Of a DNA stretch of 64,000 bases, positions 46,560 to 56,367 are shown piece after piece; the stretch's first letter is position 1; each line of letters begins with the position of its first letter. This DNA comes from Lactobacillales bacterium. GTDB lineage: Bacteria > Bacillota > Bacilli > Lactobacillales > Streptococcaceae. The DNA lies in the NCBI GenBank assembly GCA_031261175.1, contig JAISJW010000028.1, forward strand, positions 41,006-105,005. Direction: 5' to 3'. Below the pieces are notes generated by a model. The model did not search any database. It saw only the letters and a list, made by a program, of their open reading frames with translations, and was not told where the DNA came from. A program made the position numbers and the translations under genes.

Positions 46560-49217
46560 ATGAAAAAATTATTATTGATCGATGGGCACTCGCTCGCATT
46601 TCGTTCGTTTTACGCTATTATGAACTTCGAGCGCTTCAAACTGCCTGACGGGACCTACACCAATGCGGTTTACACGTTCAACACGCTACTCGATTTGCTT
46701 TTAGAACGCTTTGCACCGACCCACGTTTTGGTCGCTTTTGATGCGGGCAAGAAAACCTTCCGGACTGAGAGCTATCCCGAGTATAAGGCGGGGCGCGACA
46801 AAACGCCGGACGAATTCGTGATGCAACTTCCGTTGATTAAAGAGTTGATCGAAGACTTCGGAATCCAGTGGTACGAGTTGCCGAATTTCGAGGCGGACGA
46901 CATCATCGGGACATACGCAACCAAGGCAAGTGCTGACTTCGACGAGGTTGTCGTCGTTTCGGGAGATCGCGATTTGACGCAGCTGGCGTCTGATAAAGTG
47001 ACGGTCGCTTTGACTAAAAAGGGCGTTAAGGAACTCGAATTAAATACGCCTGAATATATGGTTGAAACTTACGGAATAGGACCGACGCAAATTCCTGATT
47101 ATAAAGGACTAGCGGGGGATTCGAGCGATAATATTCCAGGAGTGACTAAGGTCGGAGACAAGACGGCGACTAAGCTTTTAATGGAATATGGAACGCTAGA
47201 AAACGTCTACGAACACATCGATGAATTCAAGCCGTCGAAGCAAAAAGAAAATCTGATTGCCGACAAAGAAATTGCTTTTATGAGCCGTGACTTAGCGATT
47301 ATTAAATGCGACTCGCCGGTTGTTCCTGCTTTGGCGGACTTTGAATATACCGGTAAAAATCTCGACGCTTTAGTTAAGTTTTACACGCGGATGCATTTTA
47401 GAACTTTCTTGTCGAAGATGCAAGTTTCTAAAGAAGTTGAAATCGAAGACCCGTCGGGGCAAATCGATCTGTTTGCAGCAGGTGAAGAAATCGCCGAAAA
47501 AGAAAAAATTGCTTTTGCAGTGGTTGATGAAATCGACGCCGCTCGGGCTAAATACGTTTACCTTGAATTGTTCGAAGATAACTATCACACGGCTCCGATT
47601 AAAGGTTTAGTTTACGGAGATGACGAGGAAATTTTTGTTGTTCGCGATGTTGAAAAAGCTGACCTTTCGAAGATTAAAGGGGGCGTAACTTTCGAAGCGA
47701 AGAAGACGGCAATTGCCTTGGCGCGTGTTACCGGGGAGCTCGTAACTTTTGAGGATGACGTCCAACTTGCCTTATATATTGTGAATTCGAATATCAAAAA
47801 TACGCAGCTTGCGTATGTCGCGCCGTATTTTGAGGGCGTGAATCACGTGGCATACGACGACGATATTTACGGCAAGGGCGTGAAGCGCGGACGCGAGGTT
47901 GATGCGAGTAAGATGGAGCAACATCTCGCGGATAAACTTGCGGCAATTCGCAAACTGAAACCTATCTTAGAGAAGTCGCTTGAACAAAACGAGCAGACTT
48001 CGCTGTATCGCGATATTGAACTGCCGTTTACGCATATTTTAGCGCAGATGGAGATTGAAGGAATCAGTGTTGATTTAGCGGAGCTTGAGGCGTTGGGCAC
48101 GGAGTTCGGCGGTAAGGTTAGCGCTCTTGAAGCTAAGATTTACGAAATTGCGGGGCACGAATTCAACGTTAATTCGCCTAAGCAATTAGGAGATGTTTTG
48201 TTTGATGAGCTGGGGCTACCACATGGTAAAAAGACGAAATCGGGTTATTCGACAGCGGTTGAGGTTCTGGAAAAACTCGCCGATGATTATGAAATCGTCA
48301 ATATTATTTTGGAATATCGTCAGTTGACGAAGCTCGTTTCGACTTATGTTGAAGGGCTGAAAAATGTTATCGGGGCTGATGGGCGGATTCACACGCGCTA
48401 TCAGCAGACGTTGACTGCGACTGGGCGGTTGAGTTCGGTTGAACCGAATTTGCAAAACATTCCCGTTAGAATGGAAGAAGGGCGCCGGATTCGTAAAGCG
48501 TTCGTACCTAACTATCCTGACAACTTCTTATATTCGGCCGATTACTCGCAGATTGAACTCCGCGTTCTAGCGGATATCGCGGACGAAGAAAATATGCGAC
48601 AAGCGTTTATCGACGGAATCGATATTCACCAAGCGACGGCGGCTAAAGTTTTCGCCGGTGGTGATTTAGCTAAGGTAACACCTGCTATGCGCTCGAACGC
48701 AAAGGCAGTAAACTTCGGAATTGTTTACGGAATCAGTGAATTTGGACTGGCGAAAAATATTAACGTTAGTCGCGAAACCGCTAAAAATTATATCGAAACT
48801 TACTTTACGCAGTATCCATCGCTAAGAATTTATATGGATAAAGTTGTTGAAGAAGCTCGTGCGACAGGTTACGTCGAAACGATTGCGCACCGTCGTCGTT
48901 ATATCACTGATATTAAAAATCGCAATTTTATGATTCGCGCCAATGCTGAACGCATGGCGATTAATACGCCAATTCAAGGTAGTGCTGCTGATATTTTAAA
49001 AATCGCGATGGTTGAGCTCGCGCGCGAACTTTCGCAAAGTGGACTTAAAGCGAAGATGCTTTTACAGGTTCACGATGAGGTGATTCTCGAAGTCGCTGAA
49101 AACGAAATCGCGAAGGTTGATGAAATAGTCCGTCGCGTGATGGAAAACTGCGTGAAGCTGAGCGTGCCATTAGTCGCCGATAGCCATTGGGGCAAAAATT
49201 GGCAAGAAGCCAAATAG
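46560..49217 (+). CDS. polA: DNA polymerase I
   Basis: The 885-residue protein has the 5'-nuclease domain (LIDGHSLAFRSFYAI, GDRDLTQL, about 1-290), an inactive 3'-5' exonuclease-like domain (no DxE motif; the matching place reads YLELFED), and the polymerase domain (DYSQIELRVLADI, RSNAKAVNFGIVYGI, LLQVHDEVILEV). It works in gap filling and Okazaki fragment processing. GAGG precedes ATG. Loss of proofreading residues is usual for Firmicutes. Confidence 0.97.
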   Translation: MKKLLLIDGHSLAFRSFYAIMNFERFKLPDGTYTNAVYTFNTLLDLLLERFAPTHVLVAFDAGKKTFRTESYPEYKAGRDKTPDEFVMQLPLIKELIEDFGIQWYELPNFEADDIIGTYATKASADFDEVVVVSGDRDLTQLASDKVTVALTKKGVKELELNTPEYMVETYGIGPTQIPDYKGLAGDSSDNIPGVTKVGDKTATKLLMEYGTLENVYEHIDEFKPSKQKENLIADKEIAFMSRDLAIIKCDSPVVPALADFEYTGKNLDALVKFYTRMHFRTFLSKMQVSKEVEIEDPSGQIDLFAAGEEIAEKEKIAFAVVDEIDAARAKYVYLELFEDNYHTAPIKGLVYGDDEEIFVVRDVEKADLSKIKGGVTFEAKKTAIALARVTGELVTFEDDVQLALYIVNSNIKNTQLAYVAPYFEGVNHVAYDDDIYGKGVKRGREVDASKMEQHLADKLAAIRKLKPILEKSLEQNEQTSLYRDIELPFTHILAQMEIEGISVDLAELEALGTEFGGKVSALEAKIYEIAGHEFNVNSPKQLGDVLFDELGLPHGKKTKSGYSTAVEVLEKLADDYEIVNIILEYRQLTKLVSTYVEGLKNVIGADGRIHTRYQQTLTATGRLSSVEPNLQNIPVRMEEGRRIRKAFVPNYPDNFLYSADYSQIELRVLADIADEENMRQAFIDGIDIHQATAAKVFAGGDLAKVTPAMRSNAKAVNFGIVYGISEFGLAKNINVSRETAKNYIETYFTQYPSLRIYMDKVVEEARATGYVETIAHRRRYITDIKNRNFMIRANAERMAINTPIQGSAADILKIAMVELARELSQSGLKAKMLLQVHDEVILEVAENEIAKVDEIVRRVMENCVKLSVPLVADSHWGKNWQEAK

Positions 49218-49218
49218 G

Positions 49219-49279
49219 TTTGCGTAAATTTGGTAGAAAAAGGCCGTTTTCGCACACTATTTATGTAAATTTACGCAAA
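49219..49279 (+). repeat. Family C palindrome, copy 3
   Basis: TTTGCGTAAATTT and AAATTTACGCAAA are perfect 13-bp arms around GGTAGAAAAAGGCCGTTTTC and GCACACTATTTATGT. It starts two bases after the polA stop. Confidence 0.8.
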
Positions 49280-49301
49280 AATAAAAATGAAGAAATAAAA
49301 A

Positions 49302-49748
49302 ATGACAAAAATAATTGATGAATATTGGACTAAGGCGAAAAGTGCGCTTAATTTGCCGGCAGATATGCCGACGCCGATTTCTTGGGGCTTTGGCGACGGC
49401 GGTGAAATGGCGGACCGTCTCGGGCAGCTCGTTGTTGACGGAATCAAAACGGCGACGTGTAGCGCCGCATTAGCCTACGACGAAGAAAACGAAGCGTATC
49501 CGGTATTAGGCGAGTACAACATCGTACTCGACTCGAACGAAAAACCGATGTGCGTAATTCAAAATACGCTACTAGCGATTAAAAAATTTAACGAAATCGA
49601 CGAGGCGCACGCGCTACTTGAAGGCGAGGGCGATCTTAGCCTTAAATATTGGCAGGACGGGCATAAGGCCTTCTTCGGTGAAAAGTATTTCGCTGAGGAT
49701 ATGCCGCTCATTATCGAGCATTTCAAAATGGTTTACAAAGGGCGATGA
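49302..49748 (+). CDS. ASCH domain protein
   Basis: The 148-residue protein matches the ASCH family, PUA-like beta-barrels thought to bind RNA or act on nucleosides: ISWGFGDGGEMADRLGQLVV, GIKTATCSAALAYDEENE, and a late SLKYWQDGHKAFF. The ribosome binding site is weak (GAAGAAA). It is a single gene between a family C repeat and a terminator that overlaps its stop codon. Confidence 0.85.
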   Translation: MTKIIDEYWTKAKSALNLPADMPTPISWGFGDGGEMADRLGQLVVDGIKTATCSAALAYDEENEAYPVLGEYNIVLDSNEKPMCVIQNTLLAIKKFNEIDEAHALLEGEGDLSLKYWQDGHKAFFGEKYFAEDMPLIIEHFKMVYKGR

Positions 49749-49762
49749 AATCGCTCTTTTTT
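49739..49762 (+). terminator. Terminator overlapping the ASCH gene stop
   Basis: AGGGCGAT-GAA-ATCGCTCT followed by TTTTT; the TGA stop is part of the hairpin. Confidence 0.85.
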
Positions 49763-49784
49763 CACAAAAATTTCACAAAAATTC

Positions 49785-49813
49785 TGGACAAATTTCGTTT
49801 TTGGGAGCATAAT
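49785..49813 (+). promoter_or_regulatory. Promoter of the transglutaminase/ChW gene
   Basis: TGGACA (49785-49790), a 17-bp spacer and CATAAT (49808-49813). Confidence 0.55.
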
Positions 49814-49837
49814 TATATTTATAATAGAGGTGATATT

Positions 49838-51802
49838 ATGGATAAATTACTTAAAAAATTAACCCTTGCGTTACTATGCCTAGTGCTTCTGGGCGGTCAA
49901 TCACTCAACGTGGTTGCAAGCGACAACCCGCAAGAAACAGGTCTGGGCAAGTCAGTCACCAGGACGGCTACAGCGGTCGCGGAGAATGAAAATCCACGAC
50001 TGCGAACTTTACAGGGCGCATCGAAAATCACTGCAAAAACAGGGATGGCTTATCAATATTTGAGCGCTGATCAAAAAAAAGCTTATGATAAAATAATTGC
50101 AGCAGTAAATACGCAAACGCCGAAAACGACAACGTTCAAATTTAGTGATAATAGCACGCTTACTGCTTCTGTTATCGACGTCGATTTTTCTAGTGTTACA
50201 GCAAATACTTTTGAAAATTCTGACTTGATTGTGTTGGATGTTTTCCATGATAATTCGGGAATTCTTACTTTTGATAAATATGAGTTAATCGTTGGCGGTA
50301 CCGGTGGTAGGCATGTGTATTTGCAGAATATTTCAGGTAACCAAGCGAAGGAAGTTGAACTTGATTCCGCAGCTGACAGCGTAGCGAAGACGCTAAGCGG
50401 AAAAACAGCTTTGCAGAAGATAAAAGGAATTCGTGATTATTTAGCCAAAAATGTTAAATATGATAATGACCAAGTTGTGGCGGAAAGTAGAGGTTTAGAT
50501 CCGAATCCGCTAGCTCATTACGCATATGGTGCTTTAGCGAAAAACAAAGCGGTTTGCGACGGATACTCACAGGCATTTACTTTGCTCGCGTCTAAATTAG
50601 GCGTTGAATCGATGGTTGTAATCGGCTCGGACGGGACTTCACCATATCCTAATCACGCTTGGACGCTTTTAAAATTCAAAGATAAATTCTATCAAATGGA
50701 TGTCACTTGGGATGCGTCGACAAGAACGTATAAATTTTATATGTTAAACGATTCGCAGATGAAAGAAAAATACGGTAGTCAATATCACATTTGGTTCGAA
50801 GAGAGAACGCCACGTTGCACGGACGCAACGTACGCCCGCAATCCAGATGCGAAAGATCCAGATGTCGGGTTCTACGGAGTTGCCCATATTCAAAATAAGG
50901 GAGACACGCCTGCGACGGGCGACATAATGAGCAAAACGAATCCGTTGACGTTTGGAACAACGGGTCAAGCGCTGCGCGTGGAAAATATCACGATTAATGA
51001 AAATGGAGTTAGAACAAAAAACATTAATATAGCTTCACACGTTCAAAGTAAAGGTGACCAAGCGTATGCTGAAGGCTTTACCGGAACCAGTGGTCAAGGC
51101 TTGCGAATTGAAAGAGTCAAGATGACATTATCAGCTTCTTATGTAGCGAAATACGATATTTATTATCGAACTCATATTCAAAGCAAAGGCTGGATGGCTT
51201 GGACGAAAAACGGTGAGGATGCAGGGTCAGCTGGATACGGTTTACGCGCAGAGTCGATTCAGGTTGTCTTAGTAGAAAAAGGCGGCGCAGCGCCATCTAA
51301 CGCCGGAGCACAAGCTCATGCAAACTTGACCATCAAAGAAAATTCCGTATCAGGCATGGCCCACATCCAAAACAAAGGTGATACCCGGGTGACTGGAGAT
51401 ATTTGGAACGCGAAAAATCCTTTGACTTTCGGGACAACGGGGCAAGCGCTTCGTGTTGAAAACATCGAAATTGAAGAAGATGCCCTTCGTGCTTCGGCAA
51501 TTTCAGTTGCAGCTCATGTCCAAAGCATAGGAGATACACCATTTGCAGCAGGATTTGCCGGCACGAGTGGTCGAGGACTGAGGATGGAATCCGTTAAATT
51601 AAAACTTAACGAGGCTAGCAGCAAAGAATATTCGATTTGGTACCGCGGACACGTCCAAAACAAAGGTTGGCTCGGTTGGGCTAAAGACGGCGCGGAAGCT
51701 GGCTCGAAAGGTAAAGGTTTGCGCGTTGAATCTGTGCAAGTCGTGATTCTACCAAAAACAGCTGCAGCCCCTGGATCGACTGCGACCCCATTATTTAAAT
51801 AA
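49838..51802 (+). CDS. Secreted transglutaminase-like protein with six ChW repeats
   Basis: The 654-residue protein has a signal peptide (KLTLALLCLVLLGGQSLNVV, cut near ASDN), a middle transglutaminase-like domain with a full triad (Cys240 in AVCDGYSQA, His273 in PNHAWT, Asp288 in MDVTWD), and six C-terminal ChW repeats (for example SKGWMAWTKNGEDAGSAGYG). The repeats form two similar triplets (about 349-480 and 508-645). ChW repeats are usual in secreted clostridial and some lactic proteins and may bind surfaces. ATG 49838 with AGAGGTGA is chosen; the longer frame starts inside the ASCH gene. Confidence 0.88.
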   Translation: MDKLLKKLTLALLCLVLLGGQSLNVVASDNPQETGLGKSVTRTATAVAENENPRLRTLQGASKITAKTGMAYQYLSADQKKAYDKIIAAVNTQTPKTTTFKFSDNSTLTASVIDVDFSSVTANTFENSDLIVLDVFHDNSGILTFDKYELIVGGTGGRHVYLQNISGNQAKEVELDSAADSVAKTLSGKTALQKIKGIRDYLAKNVKYDNDQVVAESRGLDPNPLAHYAYGALAKNKAVCDGYSQAFTLLASKLGVESMVVIGSDGTSPYPNHAWTLLKFKDKFYQMDVTWDASTRTYKFYMLNDSQMKEKYGSQYHIWFEERTPRCTDATYARNPDAKDPDVGFYGVAHIQNKGDTPATGDIMSKTNPLTFGTTGQALRVENITINENGVRTKNINIASHVQSKGDQAYAEGFTGTSGQGLRIERVKMTLSASYVAKYDIYYRTHIQSKGWMAWTKNGEDAGSAGYGLRAESIQVVLVEKGGAAPSNAGAQAHANLTIKENSVSGMAHIQNKGDTRVTGDIWNAKNPLTFGTTGQALRVENIEIEEDALRASAISVAAHVQSIGDTPFAAGFAGTSGRGLRMESVKLKLNEASSKEYSIWYRGHVQNKGWLGWAKDGAEAGSKGKGLRVESVQVVILPKTAAAPGSTATPLFK

Positions 51803-51810
51803 CCCCTATC

Positions 51811-51836
51811 AAGAGCGACCGCAAGGGCGCTCTTTT
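51811..51836 (+). terminator. Terminator of the ChW gene
   Basis: AAGAGCG pairs with CGCTCTT, followed by TTAATT. Confidence 0.75.
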
Positions 51837-51882
51837 AATTGCCCGAATTTGGGTTAATTATTAAGCGATTGGGGCGAAAAAG

Positions 51883-51912
51883 TTGCAAAATCGGTGCTCG
51901 CTTAGGTATAAT
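51883..51912 (+). promoter_or_regulatory. Promoter of the LCP gene
   Basis: TTGCAA (51883-51888), an 18-bp spacer and TATAAT (51907-51912). Confidence 0.7.
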
Positions 51913-51958
51913 AGAACAATATGTATTCTTTGACAATACTAGATGATGTGAGGAAGTT

Positions 51959-53080
51959 ATGGGTATAGTAAAAAAAGTGATTTTAATAGTCCTGAGCGTG
52001 TTGGTTTTCGCCGATGCGGGACTTTGTGTATTCGCGGTTCACACGGTGGGAGAAGCGCACAAAGCAGTCAATAAAATGCACAAAGCGGTTAAACGCGATT
52101 CGACGCCAGAAGGCCGCGACTGGGACTCAATTCTGAAAGACCAAAAACCGGTATCGTTCCTATTAATGGGGATCGATGACGGCTACAGCGCCCAAGAAAA
52201 AGGCGGACGCGTGCCACACAACGACACGGATTTAATCGTGACAATCAACCCTCAAACGAAGAAAACAACTGTTTTGTCGGTTCAACGTGACATTTATGCA
52301 ACAATCGTCGGAAACGAAAAACCGGCGCATTCGAAATACAACACATCGTTCCTTTACGGTTCGATCAAAGACCCCGACACAGGTGGGGCGAAGATGGCAA
52401 TTGAAACCACTGAAAATCTAGTCGGTATCCCGATTGACCACTACGTAGCAATTAATATGGACGGCGTGACTGGCCTGGTTGACGCGGTTGGCGGAATCGA
52501 CGTCAACAACGAACGCGAATTCGAGCTTGACGGCGTTCACTTGATGCCAGGTGAGCAGCACTTATCAGGGATTCAAGCCCTTCAATATGCTCGCTACCGT
52601 CACGAAGATCCTAAAGGCGACATCGGTCGTCAGGACCGGACTCGTGAAGTTGTCGTTAAAGTTATCAACAAATTGTTGAGCGCGGACGGCATCGCCAACT
52701 ACAAAAAAGTCCTTGACGCGGTCGGCAGCAACGTGGCGACAGACCTTACTTGGGACGATATGCTTAAACTTGAACAAAGCTACGCCGGCGCCCTTAAAGA
52801 CATTGAAAGTCTTTCAATGCAGGTGGCAAGTGGAGCCATCCCAGGCGATCGCCAAGCTTACTTGTTCGTGCTTCATGACGACTTGTTGCGTGTGCAAAAC
52901 ATCCTGCGCACAAGCCTTGGTCTGACTGAAAATCAATATCTAAGCAACCAAATTCCTACATACGAAAGCATGTTCGGCTTCACTCCGACGCACGCAAATG
53001 CTAATCTCTACGACGCTGAGGACTCGACCGGCACGTTCGAAAATCCGAACGTCAAAGAACCAGCAGCAGATAGCAAATAA
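51959..53080 (+). CDS. LytR-CpsA-Psr (LCP) family cell-wall ligase
   Basis: LCP enzymes attach wall teichoic acids or capsule to peptidoglycan outside the membrane. The 373-residue protein has one N-terminal membrane anchor (VILIVLSVLVFADAGLCVFA) and the LCP core: SFLLMGIDDG, NDTDLIVTINPQTKKTTVLS with the phosphate-binding Arg in VQRD, HYVAINMDG, GGIDVNNE, and YARYRHEDPKGDIGRQDRTR. GAGGAAG precedes ATG. Single gene. Confidence 0.95.
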   Translation: MGIVKKVILIVLSVLVFADAGLCVFAVHTVGEAHKAVNKMHKAVKRDSTPEGRDWDSILKDQKPVSFLLMGIDDGYSAQEKGGRVPHNDTDLIVTINPQTKKTTVLSVQRDIYATIVGNEKPAHSKYNTSFLYGSIKDPDTGGAKMAIETTENLVGIPIDHYVAINMDGVTGLVDAVGGIDVNNEREFELDGVHLMPGEQHLSGIQALQYARYRHEDPKGDIGRQDRTREVVVKVINKLLSADGIANYKKVLDAVGSNVATDLTWDDMLKLEQSYAGALKDIESLSMQVASGAIPGDRQAYLFVLHDDLLRVQNILRTSLGLTENQYLSNQIPTYESMFGFTPTHANANLYDAEDSTGTFENPNVKEPAADSK

Positions 53081-53101
53081 AAGGCCCTCGGGTCTTTTTT
53101 T
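53080..53101 (+). terminator. Terminator of the LCP gene
   Basis: AAAGGCCC and GGGTCTTT form a tight hairpin followed by further T. Confidence 0.7.
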
Positions 53102-53121
53102 GCACAAAAAGGGGTGATTAA

Positions 53122-53910
53122 ATGGAAAAAATAAAAAATATTAAAGTCGGCAAGTATAACTTCTATAAAATCACCTTGGCAAGTGGGGAGGTTTTGAGCG
53201 TTTCCGAGCGCGTTATGGCGGCTGAAATTCTTTATAAAGATAAAGAATTATCAGCTGAAAAAATCGAGGAATTAAAAGCAGGCGGCTCGCTTGATTGGGG
53301 CTTTGAGTTAGCTCTGTATTATTTGAGTTTTAAAATGAGGACATCGAAGGAAATTGCTGAGTATTTAAAGAAGCACGACACGAAGAAACAATTTAATGAA
53401 GAGATTATTTCGAAGGTTATTTTTAAGCTTCAAGAATATAAGTACATTAATGATGCCGAATATGCTAAAATGTTTGTTAACGATGCAATTAATCTGACGA
53501 CGGACGGCAGACGAAAAATAGCGCAAAAATTAAAGCAAAAGGGCATAACTGAGCTTGATGTAATGAGCGCTTTAGATGAGATAGACTCTGACGATGAATT
53601 ATTTAATGCAAAAAAATTAGCTGAAAAATTAATTAGAAAATACGAAAAAGAATCAGCGCGAAATCGCATTGAAAAAACTAGGCAATCAATGATGACAAAA
53701 GGTTATAATCGTGACGTGATCGATGCGGCGATAGCCGCTCACTTGCCCGAAGTTGACGAGTCAGAAGAATTAGAAAAAATAAAAAAATTAATTAAAAAAA
53801 ATAATAAAATAAAAGATAAATTCAAGATGAAAACAAAACTTTTCACGAAGGGTTTTTCGACCGAATTAATCAACCGCGCGATAGGAGAAAGCGATGTTAC
53901 TTGGGACTAG
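53122..53910 (+). CDS. recX: Recombination regulator RecX
   Basis: RecX modulates RecA filaments. The 262-residue length and three-helix repeats fit Firmicute RecX: ALYYLSFKMRTSKEIAEYLK, YINDAEYAKMFVND and GRRKIAQKLKQKGI. ATG 53122 follows GGGGTG. Its end overlaps lysA by 17 bases, so recX may be the first gene of the lysine cluster transcript. Confidence 0.92.
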   Translation: MEKIKNIKVGKYNFYKITLASGEVLSVSERVMAAEILYKDKELSAEKIEELKAGGSLDWGFELALYYLSFKMRTSKEIAEYLKKHDTKKQFNEEIISKVIFKLQEYKYINDAEYAKMFVNDAINLTTDGRRKIAQKLKQKGITELDVMSALDEIDSDDELFNAKKLAEKLIRKYEKESARNRIEKTRQSMMTKGYNRDVIDAAIAAHLPEVDESEELEKIKKLIKKNNKIKDKFKMKTKLFTKGFSTELINRAIGESDVTWD

Positions 53911-55180
53911 TAAATATAATGCCGCGGGGCATTTAGAGATAGGTGGAGTCGAGGTTCGTGATTTAGCGGAACAGTATGACACGCCGTTATTTATTTATGA
54001 TATAAAACACGTAAAAAATACGATAAATAATTTCAAAAAAATATTCGTTGAGCAGGGTGTGGCTTACAAAATCAAGTTCGCCTCGAAGGCATTTTGTAAC
54101 GTTTCTTTTTACGAATTATTAGCTCGCGAGGGTGTCGGTTGTGACGTTGTTAGCGCTGGGGAATTATACACGGCTTTGCGCGGCGGAATTGAAGCGAGTG
54201 AAATCGAATTTCACGGAAATAATAAAACGCCCGATGAATTGGAATACGCTTTGAGCGAGGGTGTCGTAATTGTTATCGATAACTTTTTGGAGTTAGCGTT
54301 AATTAATGAAATCGCTGAGGAATTGGACGTTCAGGTAACGGCTCAGATGAGGGTAGCCCCAGGAGTTGAGGCGGCGACGCATGACGCAATCAAGACAGGG
54401 CAAGTCGACTCAAAATTCGGTTTCGATGTTCAAAGCGGTCAACACACCGAAGCGTTGAAGATGATATTAAACGAAAGCCCGCGCATCAACTTGACGGGAA
54501 TTCACTGTCATATCGGCTCGCAAATTTTTGATACTAGCGGTTTCGTCGAAGAAGTTAAAGTGATGTTCGAGATTTTGAAATCGTGGAAAGAAGAATTCGG
54601 TTTCGAGTCGACAACATTAAATGTTGGCGGCGGATTCGGTGTGCATTATACCGAAGAAGACGCTCCGGTCGCGCCAGAAGAATTCGTTAAAATAATCGTT
54701 GAAACAGCGAAAAATTATTTTGATAAATTACCAGAAATTTGGATTGAGCCTGGTCGCTCTTTGGTGGCTGAAGCGGGAACGACATTATACACGGTCGGCT
54801 CGCAAAAAGTAATTCCAGGAATTAATCACTACGTTTCAATCGACGGCGGAATGGGCGACAACTTGCGCCCGGCGCTTTACGGGTCGCTGTATGAAGCGTA
54901 TCCTGCGATTAAACCCGAGAGTGAAATTATCTCGGTTGATATCTGCGGTAAATACTGCGAGAGCGGGGATATCATTATCCGCCGCGCGCAATTGCCCACT
55001 CTTAACGCGGGAGAGCTTTTAGCGGTCAACTCGACGGGAGCCTATGGCTACTCGATGTCGACGAACTACAACCGCAACTTGAAACCGGCAGTCGTCTTCG
55101 TCGAAGATGGCGAAAGTCGCCTAGTTGCTCGTCGCGAAACTTTTGAAGACCAAATCAGATTAGAGGTAGAAAATGGCTAA
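53894..55180 (+). CDS. lysA: Diaminopimelate decarboxylase
   Basis: LysA makes L-lysine from meso-diaminopimelate with PLP. The 428-residue protein has the PLP lysine in KIKFASKAF, the phosphate loop GGGFG, the EPGRSLVAEAG block and the Cys of the partner subunit in DICGKYCESGD. AGGAG lies before ATG 53894 inside recX. There is no lysine riboswitch, as no gap exists before it. Confidence 0.96.
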   Translation: MLLGTSKYNAAGHLEIGGVEVRDLAEQYDTPLFIYDIKHVKNTINNFKKIFVEQGVAYKIKFASKAFCNVSFYELLAREGVGCDVVSAGELYTALRGGIEASEIEFHGNNKTPDELEYALSEGVVIVIDNFLELALINEIAEELDVQVTAQMRVAPGVEAATHDAIKTGQVDSKFGFDVQSGQHTEALKMILNESPRINLTGIHCHIGSQIFDTSGFVEEVKVMFEILKSWKEEFGFESTTLNVGGGFGVHYTEEDAPVAPEEFVKIIVETAKNYFDKLPEIWIEPGRSLVAEAGTTLYTVGSQKVIPGINHYVSIDGGMGDNLRPALYGSLYEAYPAIKPESEIISVDICGKYCESGDIIIRRAQLPTLNAGELLAVNSTGAYGYSMSTNYNRNLKPAVVFVEDGESRLVARRETFEDQIRLEVENG

Positions 55181-56345
55181 TATCGAAAATTTAAAAAAGA
55201 GATTTAACACACCGGTTAGCGGGATGCAAGTTTCAGTCATCCGTCAAATCGATGAGCAAGTGAGCAGCATCGAAGGGATTATCAAACTGACTTTGGGTGC
55301 TCCGAACTTCAACACGCCTGAGCATATTAAGGCGGCTGGAATTCGCGCGATTGAAGAAAACTGGTCGCACTATACGCCGAATGCTGGACTTTTAGAAACG
55401 CGTGAAGCGGCTTGTTCGTTTATGAAGAAAAAATACGATGTGGATTTCGATCCGAAATCGGAAGCGTTGATTACGGTCGGCGCGACGGAGGCTATAGCCG
55501 CTGCGATTATGGCGACTTGCAATCCGGGAGATGTTATTTTAGTAGCAGATCCAGCTTTCGTTTTATATGAAATCACGGCTGAAATTTTGGGAGTTGAAAT
55601 TGCGAAACAGGATGTTCGTGATACTAACTTCTTGCTGACGCCTGAACATATCGCAGCAGCGGTAGAAAAATACGGCGAGCGTTTGAAACTTGTTGTCGTC
55701 AATTATCCATCGAATCCGTGTGGCACGACTTATACGAAGAATGAGCTTTTAGAACTTGCCGAAGAATTTTCGAAGCACGATGTGTTCGTCTTGAGCGACG
55801 AGATTTACGCCGAGCTTTCGTACGAGGAAGACCACACGAGTCTTGGGAAATATATCAAAGATCAAATTATTTTGGTCAACGGTTTGTCGAAATCGCACGC
55901 GATGACAGGTTGGCGAATCGGGCTGATTCTAGCTCCGCAATATATCATGCAACGTTTAATGGTAACGCACCAAGCGCTAGCGACAGCGGCGACGACAATT
56001 GCCCAAAAGGCGGCAACTGAAGCGTGGTTGAACGGACTTGATGATGCGCAAGTGATGAAAAAAGAATATCAAAAACGCCGCGATTTGGTCGCGGAGAAGA
56101 TGGGCGCGATGGGCTTTGAGATTGCGAAACCGGATGGGGCGTTTTATATCTTTGCGAAGATTCCAGCTGAGTTGAATCAGAATTCGGTCGAGTTTGTTTT
56201 AGAACTTGCCGAAGGGTCGAAGGTTGCTCTGATTCCAGGGAGTGCATTTGGCGAAAATGGCGAAGGCTACGTGCGTCTGAGTTACGCGGCGAGTTACGAG
56301 GATTTGGCTGAGGCGATGCGCCGGATGGCAGAGTATCTTAAATAA
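55173..56345 (+). CDS. PLP aminotransferase, probable N-acetyl-diaminopimelate aminotransferase (PatA-like)
   Basis: The 390-residue class I aminotransferase has VNYPSNPCGTTY, FVLSDEIYAELSYE and the PLP lysine in NGLSKSHAMTGWRIG. It overlaps lysA by eight bases and precedes dapB, so a role in the acetylated diaminopimelate branch (N-acetyl-LL-DAP aminotransferase, PatA) is the best inference. Sequence alone does not exclude an aspartate or aromatic aminotransferase. Confidence 0.85.
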   Translation: MANIENLKKRFNTPVSGMQVSVIRQIDEQVSSIEGIIKLTLGAPNFNTPEHIKAAGIRAIEENWSHYTPNAGLLETREAACSFMKKKYDVDFDPKSEALITVGATEAIAAAIMATCNPGDVILVADPAFVLYEITAEILGVEIAKQDVRDTNFLLTPEHIAAAVEKYGERLKLVVVNYPSNPCGTTYTKNELLELAEEFSKHDVFVLSDEIYAELSYEEDHTSLGKYIKDQIILVNGLSKSHAMTGWRIGLILAPQYIMQRLMVTHQALATAATTIAQKAATEAWLNGLDDAQVMKKEYQKRRDLVAEKMGAMGFEIAKPDGAFYIFAKIPAELNQNSVEFVLELAEGSKVALIPGSAFGENGEGYVRLSYAASYEDLAEAMRRMAEYLK

Positions 56346-56367
56346 TATCTTAATAGGGAGAAAAGAA

